Shown here piece after piece: positions 1 to 8,006 of a stretch of 64,000 nucleotides of DNA (within the stretch, counting starts at the first letter, position 1; every line of letters starts with the position of its first letter). The position numbers and the translations under genes were made by a program. The DNA is from Lysobacter sp. Root494. GTDB taxonomy: Bacteria > Pseudomonadota > Gammaproteobacteria > Xanthomonadales > Xanthomonadaceae. The notes below the pieces were generated by a model. It was not told where the DNA came from and made no database searches. It worked only from the letters and a program-made list of their open reading frames with translations. The DNA is taken from the NCBI RefSeq assembly GCF_001427225.1, contig NZ_LMFH01000007.1:186001-250000 (forward strand). Reading direction: 5' to 3'.

Positions 1-1
1 C

Positions 2-238
2 ATCGAGTTCCAGGACACGCGTTTCATCCGCGAGATCTACCCGCCGCGCATCACCCTCAACTTCACCCGCACCGGCCCCAATGGCGAAGTGATCGCGCAG
101 GGCGAACGCAAGCTCGTCGATCACGGCTTCATGATGGGCTCGGGTACCGCGGGGTTGGGAAGCGATTCGCTGCGTTACGAGAAAGCGATGCTGCAGCAGT
201 GGCTCGCGCGCGAACTGCCGAAACCACAGCAGCGTTGA
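2..238 (+). CDS. DUF3016 family protein, C-terminal part
   Basis: The frame is open from the window edge to a TGA at 236-238, so the start lies upstream and only 78 residues are visible. The segment RFIREIYPPRITLNF, followed by an acidic/basic beta-strand pattern and ending in a D-S-L-R-Y-E-K-A-M-L-x-x-W-L helix, is the C-terminal signature of DUF3016, a family of exported xanthomonad proteins of unknown function. No catalytic residues are known. The assignment rests on memory of the family pattern. Confidence 0.75.
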   Translation: MEFQDTRFIREIYPPRITLNFTRTGPNGEVIAQGERKLVDHGFMMGSGTAGLGSDSLRYEKAMLQQWLARELPKPQQR

Positions 239-345
239 AGCAGCCGACGTGACGATCCGGTTAGCGGATCGTCACGTCGTCGTGTGCCCGTGATAACGCC
301 GCTCTTCCCAGCATGTGTGCCACGAATCGCTAACGGGAACACGCC

Positions 346-552
346 ATGGGCACGAACAAACATGCCGCCGATCGCGTCAAGACCGATCACGTCACGCCTC
401 CTCCGGGCCACGATCACCTCACCGACCAGAGCCATGCGTTGAAGGCGGGCAAGCGCGGCGCTACCCCGCGCAAATCGGTGGTCCACAAGGAAGCACCGAC
501 GCGTGATGAAGGGCGCGACGATCGCCGCACCGGCAGCGACAAGCGGCACTGA
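346..552 (+). CDS. Small hydrophilic hypothetical protein
   Basis: This encodes 68 residues, very rich in Lys, Arg, Asp and His, with no hydrophobic segment, so it is probably a small, disordered cytosolic protein. A weak AACGGGA Shine-Dalgarno-like stretch precedes the ATG at 346. Similar short, charged proteins are common in xanthomonads, but I cannot name a family. It stands alone between the DUF3016 gene and a minus-strand proline-rich gene. An overlapping frame starting at 315 is less plausible because it is Arg/Ser-rich shadow coding. Confidence 0.5.
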   Translation: MGTNKHAADRVKTDHVTPPPGHDHLTDQSHALKAGKRGATPRKSVVHKEAPTRDEGRDDRRTGSDKRH

Positions 553-723
553 CGCGCAGCTGACAGCAGTCGTCTCCCGCGAGTGAATGCGCGAAGGTTT
601 AAACGACATGCCCGCGCAGCGCTTTTGCACAGCGCGAACGCTGGCCAACCATGGACGTTGCCGTTCAAACCGCTTATGTCATTGGATTTTCGAAATGACG
701 AGCGAGAACGAATTGTTTCAGGT

Positions 724-966
724 CTAGCCCTTCGGCGCGGGCGGCACCGGATCATGCGCAGGAGGCTGCACGGGTTCGGGCGCGTCGGGTACCGGCGCTT
801 CAGGCGGTGGTATTTCCGGCTTCGGAATCGGTTGCACCGGCACTTCGCGCCGGGGCGGCTGTGGCGCAGGCGAATCCGGACCGGGTTTGCCGGGTTGTGC
901 GTCGGGCTGCTCGGGCGGCGGTGTCGGCGACTCGGGTTTGCCGGGAACGGGAGGCGTGACCTGCAT
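724..966 (-). CDS. Short proline-rich hypothetical protein
   Basis: The product has 80 residues, of which roughly a third are Pro, arranged as PxxP-like repeats with Glu, Lys and Gln. It has no signal peptide or membrane segment. I chose the ATG at 966 because GAGGTGAG lies just upstream of it; the same frame stays open further upstream, but those residues look non-coding. The composition resembles a periplasm-spanning linker or a disordered tail. No function can be assigned. Confidence 0.5.
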   Translation of the reverse strand: MQVTPPVPGKPESPTPPPEQPDAQPGKPGPDSPAPQPPRREVPVQPIPKPEIPPPEAPVPDAPEPVQPPAHDPVPPAPKG

Positions 967-1121
967 CTGCGTTCTCACCTCACGAACAACACGCGCGTGA
1001 GCGACATGCGGCAAGCACGCCGATCGCGTCGGCTTGCCGCCATGGCCATCGGCAGCATCGAGGGGCCGTACGGACCCGCGCTCGACGTGCCGATGCATTT
1101 CAGTGCCACCACTTTCTATTT

Positions 1122-1634
1122 CTATGGCGTCTTTTCGGCGCCCTTCTTTTCCGGCTTCATCATCGCGTGACCCGCCGCCATCTCCTGGCGGGACAGGCTG
1201 CCGTTTCCATCGGCGTCCATCTGCGAGAACATCGCCTGCGCGCCGCTGTCGTGTTCGGACGCGGACAGCACGCCGTCGCCGTTGGTATCCATCTTCGCTA
1301 TCTTGTCGGCCGACGACATTTCATGGCCCATGGAGTGGTCGTCCATCGCGGCGTCGTTGGAGGTCATGCCGCTCTTCGCGGTTGCCTTCTTCCGGTCATG
1401 CTTCGCATCCATTTCCGCGGCGGTTACGTTCCCGTCGCCGTTCGCATCCATCTCGCTGAACATCTTGGTGACCGCGGCGGCGTGCTCGCTGGCCGAGACC
1501 ATGCCGTCGCCGTTTGCATCCATCATCTTGAATTTGTCGCCAGCGTCGTTGTTGGCCCAGGCTGCCGCGGCCATCAGCGAGCATGCGGCCGCTGCCATGG
1601 TCATCGCCGTTCGACGTTGCATCGTGCGTTTCAT
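1122..1634 (-). CDS. Exported EF-hand calcium-binding protein
   Basis: The product has 170 residues, beginning MKRTMQRRT and a hydrophobic Ala-rich stretch ending A-W-A, a typical Sec signal peptide. The mature part carries four EF-hand loops: DANGDGMVSASE, DANGDGNVTAAE, DTNGDGVLSASE and DADGNGSLSRQE, each with Asp at positions 1, 3 and 5 and Glu at 12. It should bind Ca2+ in the periplasm or outside the cell. A Met/His-rich linker separates the two EF-hand pairs. GGAGGATCCGC before the ATG supports the start at 1634 rather than the longer upstream frame. No enzymatic domain is visible; calcium buffering or sensing is inferred. Confidence 0.85.
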   Translation of the reverse strand: MKRTMQRRTAMTMAAAACSLMAAAAWANNDAGDKFKMMDANGDGMVSASEHAAAVTKMFSEMDANGDGNVTAAEMDAKHDRKKATAKSGMTSNDAAMDDHSMGHEMSSADKIAKMDTNGDGVLSASEHDSGAQAMFSQMDADGNGSLSRQEMAAGHAMMKPEKKGAEKTP

Positions 1635-1800
1635 GCGGATCCTCCAGTTGGTCGCGTCGCTGCGCGGGATTTCCCCGGCGCGCAGCATGCGCCGCGCACG
1701 GTTAGCGCATTGTCAGCGGCCGTTGTTTCCTGAATGCGCATATCGCGGCAACGCCGTCCGGTTATACGGGACGGTGTTGCCGCCGCGCGCGGCCGCAGCG

Positions 1801-3060
1801 CTACAGCTTGAGCGTGCCGCCCTCGATGATGGGTTTCGCATCCAGCGTCACCGTGCTCCCCGGCAACGAAAGCACCAGGCCGTACGGGATCGAGTTGTCA
1901 CCGCCGGCCCACAGGTTTATGCCGGTGCCCACGGTGACCGAACCGGCCGGAACCCAGGTGCCGATGCTGCTGTTCGCCGGCAGCTTCACGTTGGGGTTGA
2001 TGCCGAAGTCGACGAAGCCCAGTTCGTTCTTGCGCGCATCATCGACCGCGTCGTATTCGGCCTTGAGGCCGGCGAAGCCGGGGCCTTCACCCGACAACGC
2101 CGTGACCTTGCCGCCCGACACGGTCAGGGTGAGGTTGTTCACTTCCTTGCCGCGGTAGTAGGTGCGGCTCTGCACCACCTTGCCTTCCGCCGTGCCGGCG
2201 ACGGGCGTGGTGTAGACCTCGCCCGCGGGCAGGTACACCGACGCGGCCGCTGCGCCTGCCTTGCGGTCTTCGGCACTCACCACGCCATCGCTGACCAGCA
2301 CCGGCCGGCCCTTCACGCTGACCGTGAGGTCGGTGCCGTTCGGATTGGTGATGTGCAATTCGCTGCCGGCCGCGATCGATGCCTTCACCTGTTCGCCGCG
2401 CGCCTGCAGGTCGGCGTAATCGATGTTGACGCCATTCCAGAACGTCTTCGCAAGATCGTCCTCGCTCATTGCATAGCGCTGCGCGCGCCACGCGGTCGGA
2501 TACAGATTGTTGCCGACCTCGACCGTACGCACGCGACGCAGGAATTTCTGCACGACGGCTTCATCGGCCTTGCCGCGCGCCGCCATGCGTTTGGGATCCG
2601 CACCTTCGAAGAGGTTCTCGCTGGTGCCATTGCCGAGCGCGATGTTCACATCGACGATGTCCGCGAGCTTGCTGCTGGCGGTGTCGACCTGCGCGTCGTA
2701 CTTCTCGGGCACGTCGAAGAACAGGCGCTTGCTCAGGCGGTCGCTGCTATAGGTCACCAATGGAAAGCCGCCAGCCTTGCGTACGTTGACGGCGATGTTT
2801 TCCAGCAGCTCGGCATCGCTCGGTTGTCCGGAGATGAGCACGACTTCGCCTTCCTGCACGGCGGCGCTCTGCGACACCAGGCGTTGGGCGAGCTGCTCGA
2901 GATCGGTGTAGCTGGTTTTGGCCGTGGCGGTAGCGGGCGTGGCGGCATCCGCGGCGGTCGCAGGAGCAGCGGTTGCCCCGGGAGCCGCGGATTTCTGGCA
3001 CGAAGCAAGGGCGGCAACAATGGCGACCGCCAACGCGGTCGCAAGGATCGACTGTTTCAT
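1801..3060 (-). CDS. M29 aminopeptidase-like lipoprotein
   Basis: The product has 419 residues. The N-terminus is a lipoprotein signal with lipobox L-A-S-C (Cys at about residue 21), followed by an Ala/Thr-rich linker, so it should be lipid-anchored in the envelope. The rest resembles the AmpS/PepT (M29) aminopeptidase fold: an ELHITNPNGTDLTVSVKGRP segment and the following P-A-G-E-V motif match the family. The C-terminal region normally holding the H...Y...HxD metal ligands reads LGFVDFGINP and later IPYGLVLSLP, so several canonical ligands appear absent. It may be a catalytically altered or dead relative. It is transcribed in the same direction as the upstream M28 gene but separated from it by a terminator. 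Confidence 0.65.
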   Translation of the reverse strand: MKQSILATALAVAIVAALASCQKSAAPGATAAPATAADAATPATATAKTSYTDLEQLAQRLVSQSAAVQEGEVVLISGQPSDAELLENIAVNVRKAGGFPLVTYSSDRLSKRLFFDVPEKYDAQVDTASSKLADIVDVNIALGNGTSENLFEGADPKRMAARGKADEAVVQKFLRRVRTVEVGNNLYPTAWRAQRYAMSEDDLAKTFWNGVNIDYADLQARGEQVKASIAAGSELHITNPNGTDLTVSVKGRPVLVSDGVVSAEDRKAGAAAASVYLPAGEVYTTPVAGTAEGKVVQSRTYYRGKEVNNLTLTVSGGKVTALSGEGPGFAGLKAEYDAVDDARKNELGFVDFGINPNVKLPANSSIGTWVPAGSVTVGTGINLWAGGDNSIPYGLVLSLPGSTVTLDAKPIIEGGTLKL

Positions 3061-3236
3061 GGCATCGGTTTCCGGAGAAGCCCTCGCGGGCGAAGCACTC
3101 CAGCGAACGTGGCCCGATCGCTGCTTCGGTCACCTTTCATCGGCCTCTTCAGCGCTTGCCTTGCAAGTCCGCACTGCGCCAGCGGAAAGCATCGGCAACT
3201 CACCCGATCGGGTGAGGCACTTGGGTGCATGCAAAG

Positions 3237-3264
3237 AAAAAGCCCCGCATGCGCGGGGCTTTTT
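3237..3264 (-). terminator. Intrinsic terminator after the M28 peptidase gene
   Basis: The sequence is a perfect stem of AGCCCCGC and GCGGGGCT around a two-base AT centre, flanked by A-runs on one side and a T-run on the other, so it could work in both directions. It lies 18 bases past the stop of the minus-strand M28 gene and upstream of the M29-like gene, separating the two transcription units. Confidence 0.85.
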
Positions 3265-3282
3265 GCTGGTGCGCCGAAGCCG

Positions 3283-4953
3283 TTACTTGCGCTCGGCCGC
3301 ACTCGCATCGCGCGCCGCACGGAACTCCGAATCCGCGGCCCAGTTCGGCCACTGCTTCGAATTCGCCAGGTCGCTGCCCAGCGTGTAGAGGATCTGCAGG
3401 TCGCGCGCCATGCCGGTGAACGACCAGTCGGCTTCCCACTCATCCGCGGGCTGGTGGTAGCGATCGTCGACATACGCCTCTTCCATCTTCCGGCCGGCTT
3501 CCACGCCGCCTTCGACGAGGTCGTTGCCGGAACCGAACGAGATCGCCGGCACGCCGCGCTTGGCGAAGGGAAAGTGATCGGAGCGGAAGAAGTGGCCGGC
3601 TTCCGGCTTCGGATCGGGCGAATACGCCACGTTCCACTTCGCCGCGGTGGCGACGAGCTGATCGATCAGGTCGAGCTTCGCGCTGCCGGAGATGTTGAAG
3701 TTGCGCGCAGGGCCATGCGGGTCGAGCGCATCGGTGTTGATCACGCCGACCGTCTTGCCGAGCGGATACAGCGGCCTGGACGCGTAGTACTCGGAACCGA
3801 GCAGTCCCTTCTCCTCGGCGGTGACCGCGAGGAAGACGACCGAACGCTCCGGCTTCTTCTTTGCGTTGGCAAACGCGCGGCCCATTTCGATCAGCGCGGC
3901 GGTGCCGGTCGCGTTGTCGACGGCGCCGTTGTAGATCGTGTCGCCTTCCGCATCGGGCTGGCCGACGCCGAGGTGGTCCCAGTGCGCGCTGTAGATCACG
4001 TATTCGTCGGGACGCTTGCTGCCCTTCACCACGCCGGCGACGTTCTGCGAAGTGATCACCTTCGAGTCCACGTCGTAGTCGGCGTTGAAGCTGGCCTTGA
4101 GGTCGACGGGCTTGAAGTCGCGCGTCTGCGCCTGCTTCTTCAGTGCGTCGAAGTCGAGTCCGGCCTGCTTGAACAGTTCGACCGCGAGGTCGCGCTGGAT
4201 CCAGCCTTCCATCGGCGCGTGCACGGCCTTGGGATCGTCGCGCACCACGTCGAACATGGTGTTGGTGTTGGAATTCTTCACCGTCGCCCAGCCGTACGAG
4301 GCCGGATCGGTTTCATGCACGATCAGCAGGCCGGCGGCGCCCTGGCGCGCGGCTTCCTCATACTTGTACGTCCAGCGGCCGTAGTAGGTCATCGCCTTGC
4401 CGCCGAAGTCGCCTTGCCCGGTTTCGAAATCCGGATCGTTGATCAGCACGACCGCGACCTTGCCCTTGAGGTCGATCCCCTTGAAGTCGTCCCAGTTGCG
4501 TTCCGGCGCCTTCACGCCATAACCGAGGAACACCAGCGGCGCGTCCTTGATGCTGACGTGCTTGTCGCCGTTGAGCGCGGCGCGCACCGCGATCTGTTCG
4601 CCTTGCGTCAACGCTTGCGTTTTATTGCCTGCCTTCACCGCAAGCTGCGGCGTGCCGGTGATTTCCGCGCGCAGCAGCGGTACCGCCTGCGTCCACGTGC
4701 GCTGGCCATCCCTGGTGTCGCCACCGGGCTGCAGTCCCGCCGCCTTCATCTGCGCGGTCAGGTATTCGATGGTCTTCGTCTCGCCTGCGGTGGCGGGGCC
4801 GCGGCCTTCGAATTCGTCCGACGACAACACCTTCACTTCTTCGGACAGGCGTTTGGGATCGAACGTCGGCGCCTTCGGCGGCGCTGCGAACGCCGTCGAC
4901 AACGCGGCGGCAACGGAGAGGGACAACAGGGAAGCGGCGACTGGCTTGTTCAT
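3283..4953 (-). CDS. Exported M28-family zinc metallopeptidase
   Basis: The product has 556 residues with a clean Sec signal peptide cleaved near A-F-A/A-P-P (residue 23). An N-terminal peptidase region, a PA-like insert (W-T-Y-K-Y-E-E-A-A-R-Q-G-A-A-G-L-L) and a C-terminal catalytic core are visible. Core motifs are the SAHWDHLG zinc ligand, DNATGTAALIEM, the general-base VTAEEKGLLGSEYY and the distal His in FRSDHFPFAKRG. All belong to the M28 aminopeptidase/Zn-dependent exopeptidase family, acting in the periplasm or secreted to release N-terminal residues. I chose the ATG at 4953 because the signal peptide starts there. About 270 bases separate it from the divergent PhyH operon. Confidence 0.9.
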   Translation of the reverse strand: MNKPVAASLLSLSVAAALSTAFAAPPKAPTFDPKRLSEEVKVLSSDEFEGRGPATAGETKTIEYLTAQMKAAGLQPGGDTRDGQRTWTQAVPLLRAEITGTPQLAVKAGNKTQALTQGEQIAVRAALNGDKHVSIKDAPLVFLGYGVKAPERNWDDFKGIDLKGKVAVVLINDPDFETGQGDFGGKAMTYYGRWTYKYEEAARQGAAGLLIVHETDPASYGWATVKNSNTNTMFDVVRDDPKAVHAPMEGWIQRDLAVELFKQAGLDFDALKKQAQTRDFKPVDLKASFNADYDVDSKVITSQNVAGVVKGSKRPDEYVIYSAHWDHLGVGQPDAEGDTIYNGAVDNATGTAALIEMGRAFANAKKKPERSVVFLAVTAEEKGLLGSEYYASRPLYPLGKTVGVINTDALDPHGPARNFNISGSAKLDLIDQLVATAAKWNVAYSPDPKPEAGHFFRSDHFPFAKRGVPAISFGSGNDLVEGGVEAGRKMEEAYVDDRYHQPADEWEADWSFTGMARDLQILYTLGSDLANSKQWPNWAADSEFRAARDASAAERK

Positions 4954-5224
4954 GCGTAAAACCCGTGAAGGACAGCGGGCGTCGATGGTAGCAGCGGGAC
5001 TGGAGAGGCAAGAGGATGACTTGTGGCATAGCCGACAGGCTTCGGGGGCTCGATCGACGCAGGCGGGAGCACCGCCGCAGGCGCAGGTCATGAATCCGAC
5101 AGTTTTTCCACCGAATCGGACAACTGCCGCGGATGTGGCGCGCCGCTGCCGCGACCTACCATGCGGCTCAAGCAGCATCGCCGCGAGGACGTCGCGCTGC
5201 AGGCATGCACTTCCGGAGATCCGC

Positions 5225-6049
5225 ATGACGATCGACCTCGACCGCCCCTATCCGCTGACGGACGCGCAGGTGGCGCAGTTCCGCCACGACGGCTTCATCA
5301 AGTTGAAGAACGTGTTCAACGCGGACGAACTTCGCCATTACGGCGAGGAGATCACCCGCCTGACCATCGCGCTCAACACGCAGACGCTGCCGCTGGAAGA
5401 GCGCAGCACCTACGACCGCGCCTTCCTGCAGGTGATGAACCTGTGGGAGCACGGCGAACGCACGCGCGAATTCGTGTTCGGCCGGCGCCTGGCGGGACTG
5501 GCGGCCGCGCTGCTCAAAGTGGAGGGCGTGCGCCTGTACCACGACCAGTCGCTGTACAAGGAACCCGGCGGCGGCATCACGCCGGCACATGCCGACCAGT
5601 ACTACTGGCCGGTCGACAGCGATCGCACCATCACCGCGTGGGTACCGCTGCAGGCGGTACCGCAGGAAATGGGGCCGCTCGCGTTCTTCAGCGGCAGCCA
5701 AGGCGTGGAGTTCGGCCGCGAATTGCAGATTTCCGACGAGAGCGAGCGCCTGATCACCGCGAATATGGAAGCGCACGGATTTCCGGTCGTGGACGCGCCG
5801 TTTGCGCTGGGCGAAGTCAGCTTCCATCTCGGCTGGACTTTCCATCGCGCCGGGCCGAACCGTTCGACCCAACCGCGTGCGGTGATGACCGTGATCTACA
5901 TGGACCGCGACATGCGCCTGAAGGCGCCGAGCAACGACATGCAGCGCGCCGACTGGGAACGCTGGTGCCCGGGCGCGCAAATCGGCGAGATCATCGACAC
6001 GCCGAAGAATCCGGTGCTGTTCGAAACCGCGGTGCGCGTCGCCGCGTGA
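5225..6049 (+). CDS. Phytanoyl-CoA dioxygenase (PhyH) family oxygenase
   Basis: The product has 274 residues and is predicted to be a cytosolic non-heme Fe(II)/2-oxoglutarate-dependent dioxygenase. The HxD iron motif is in PAHADQYYWP, the distal His in GWTFHRAGPNRS, and the following Arg probably binds 2-oxoglutarate. The substrate is unknown; family members hydroxylate or oxidatively cleave small molecules. It is the first gene of a four-gene operon: its stop overlaps the next start as GTGA. The ATG at 5225 begins MTIDLDRPYPLTDAQVAQF, the normal family start. Confidence 0.9.
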   Translation: MTIDLDRPYPLTDAQVAQFRHDGFIKLKNVFNADELRHYGEEITRLTIALNTQTLPLEERSTYDRAFLQVMNLWEHGERTREFVFGRRLAGLAAALLKVEGVRLYHDQSLYKEPGGGITPAHADQYYWPVDSDRTITAWVPLQAVPQEMGPLAFFSGSQGVEFGRELQISDESERLITANMEAHGFPVVDAPFALGEVSFHLGWTFHRAGPNRSTQPRAVMTVIYMDRDMRLKAPSNDMQRADWERWCPGAQIGEIIDTPKNPVLFETAVRVAA

Positions 6050-7167
6050 GCAGCGCGTCGCCACGCGTGCTCAGCGGACCGGCCGCGATTGCCGATGGCC
6101 GCGGTGGCTTCGTGATCGACACCATCGACGTCGATCCGCCCGCGGCGGGCGAAGTGCGGGTGACGCTGGCGGCGGCCGGCGTGTGCCACACCGACCACGC
6201 TTCGCTGCGTTGGCCGGGCGCGCTCGTGCTGGGCCACGAAGGCGCGGGCTACGTCGAATCGGTCGGCGCCGGCGTGCAGGGCCTCGAACCCGGGCAGCCC
6301 GTGCTGCTCAATTGGGCGATCCCGTGCGGCCATTGCTTCCAGTGCGAACGCGATGCGCAGGCGCTGTGCGAACGGACCCACGAACTCGATCCCGCGCGCT
6401 TCGGCACCAGCCGCGCGCATGCGGGCGGCACGCGCTGGCGCGGTGATGCGATCGAGCGCTCCTTCCATCTCGGCACGTTCGCGCACTACACGCTGGTGCG
6501 CGCCGAGGCGGTGACGCCGCTGCCCGCGTCGCTCGCGCTCGATGACGCCTGCATCCTCGGTTGCGCGGTGATGACCGGCGTCGGTTCGGCGGTGAACATC
6601 GCGCGCGTGCAACCCGGCGACTCGGTCGCGGTGCTCGGCTGTGGCGGCGTCGGCCTCAATGTCGTGCAGGGCGCGCGGCTCGCCGGCGCGACTACGATCA
6701 TCGCCATCGATCGCGTGCCGGCGCACCTGCAACGTGCGCGCGAACTCGGCGCAACGCATGTCTTGCAGGCAGGCGATGATGGCGATGAAGCCATCATCGC
6801 CGCGGTGCGGGCGCTGAGCGATGGCCGCGGTGTCGACCACGCCTTCGAAGCCACCGGCGTGGCCGCCCTCGCCTTCCTGCCGCTGCGGCTGGTGCGCAAC
6901 GGCGGCAACGCGCTGCAGGTCAGCGGCGCGCATGGCACCGGGGCCCTGGAACTTCCGCAGCTGTTCTGGAACAAGCAGTACCTCGCGCCGCTGTACGGCG
7001 GGTGCGTGCCGGCGCGCGACTTCCCGCGCCTGTTCGGCTGGATCGCCGAAGGCCGCCTCGAACTCGCTTCGCTGGTGAGCCACCGCTATCGGCTGGACGC
7101 ATTGGCGGACGCCTTCGCCGACATGCTCGAGGGCCGCAGCAGCAAGGGCGTGCTGCAGATCGCATGA
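6046..7167 (+). CDS. Zinc-dependent alcohol dehydrogenase
   Basis: The product has 373 residues and is a medium-chain dehydrogenase. The catalytic zinc site is GVCHTD, GHEGAG and the Cys in ILGCAVMTG. The structural zinc lobe is CGHCFQCERDAQALC with C-x2-C-x2-C-x7-C spacing. The NAD(P) Rossmann motif is GCGGVGLNVVQGA. The architecture resembles class III (glutathione-dependent formaldehyde) or mycothiol-dependent dehydrogenases, but I cannot fix the substrate. The start is GTG at 6046, overlapping the previous stop by four bases; its own stop overlaps the next ATG the same way. It probably oxidises the alcohol or hemiacetal produced by the upstream dioxygenase or its interconverting aldehyde. 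Confidence 0.9.
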   Translation: MSSASPRVLSGPAAIADGRGGFVIDTIDVDPPAAGEVRVTLAAAGVCHTDHASLRWPGALVLGHEGAGYVESVGAGVQGLEPGQPVLLNWAIPCGHCFQCERDAQALCERTHELDPARFGTSRAHAGGTRWRGDAIERSFHLGTFAHYTLVRAEAVTPLPASLALDDACILGCAVMTGVGSAVNIARVQPGDSVAVLGCGGVGLNVVQGARLAGATTIIAIDRVPAHLQRARELGATHVLQAGDDGDEAIIAAVRALSDGRGVDHAFEATGVAALAFLPLRLVRNGGNALQVSGAHGTGALELPQLFWNKQYLAPLYGGCVPARDFPRLFGWIAEGRLELASLVSHRYRLDALADAFADMLEGRSSKGVLQIA

Positions 7168-8006
7168 CCGCATCGAACCCCTTTCGCACGCTCGAATGTT
7201 CCGATCCCGCGATCGCGATGGACGGGCTGCAATTCGCGACGGTGAAGAGCCGCGCGCTGCGCCAGCGCGCCGACGTCACCCTGTTCGTACCGCCGCAGGC
7301 GCGCGGCATCACCGACCTGCCCATCGTGATCCTGCTGCACGGCGTGTACGGCTCGCACTGGGCATGGGCACTCAAGGGCGGCGCGCACCTCACCACCGCG
7401 CGACTGATCGCCGAAGGCACGCTGCCGCCGGTCGCGCTGGCAATGCCTTCCGATGGCCTGTGGGGCGACGGTTCGGGATACCTCGCGCATGCCGCGCAGG
7501 ATTTCGAGCGCTGGATCGCCGACGAAATACCGCAGCTCGCCATCGAAGCCATCGACGGATGCACGCAGGCGTCGCCGCTGCTCATTGCCGGGCTCAGCAT
7601 GGGCGGCTTCGGCGCATTGCGCATCGCGGGGAAATATCCACACCGCTTCAGCGCCGCCGCCGCGCATTCGGCAATCACCGACATCGCACAGCTTGATGCG
7701 CTGATCGAGGAACGACGCGCGCACTGGGGCGATGCAGAAACCGAGGCATCGCTGCTCGCCGCCCTTGCGCAGGCGACCGGTCCGCTGCCGCCGTTGCGCT
7801 TCGACTGTGGCCGCGACGATCCGTATTTCGATGCCAACGCCGCATTGCACGATGGGCTGCTGCGGGCCGGCATCGCCCATGAATTCGAGCCGCGCGACGG
7901 CGGCCACGACTGGCCGTACTGGTCATCCGCACTGGCCGGCACGCTGCGCTTTTTCGGCGCGGTGCTGCGCGGCGACATCCAACGCAATGAGGAAAGGCGC
8001 GCATGA
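7164..8006 (+). CDS. Alpha/beta-hydrolase esterase (esterase D-like)
   Basis: The product has 280 residues with an oxyanion-hole region ILLHGVYGSHWAW, a nucleophile elbow GLSMGGFGALR and a C-terminal catalytic His in GGHDWPYW; the acid is probably an Asp in CGRDDPYF. It has no signal peptide. The fold matches the putative-esterase/esterase D family, which includes S-formylglutathione hydrolases. Its ATG overlaps the ADH stop (ATGA), and its stop overlaps the GH13 start. A dehydrogenase followed by an esterase recalls formaldehyde detoxification, but the sequence is not close enough to typical FghA for me to assert that. Confidence 0.85.
   Translation: MTASNPFRTLECSDPAIAMDGLQFATVKSRALRQRADVTLFVPPQARGITDLPIVILLHGVYGSHWAWALKGGAHLTTARLIAEGTLPPVALAMPSDGLWGDGSGYLAHAAQDFERWIADEIPQLAIEAIDGCTQASPLLIAGLSMGGFGALRIAGKYPHRFSAAAAHSAITDIAQLDALIEERRAHWGDAETEASLLAALAQATGPLPPLRFDCGRDDPYFDANAALHDGLLRAGIAHEFEPRDGGHDWPYWSSALAGTLRFFGAVLRGDIQRNEERRA

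Noticed and set aside
1282-4959. Very long open frame on the plus strand (over 1200 codons)
   Set aside because: It is opposite to the well-supported EF-hand, M29-like and M28 genes, is Arg/Ala/Val-rich with no motifs, and arises from high-GC codon bias.
6046-8006. Classical glutathione-dependent formaldehyde operon (adhC/fghA)
   Set aside because: Motifs fit the superfamilies, but the proteins are not typical FrmA/FghA, and a dioxygenase and GH13 gene share the operon, so a specific formaldehyde role is not supported.
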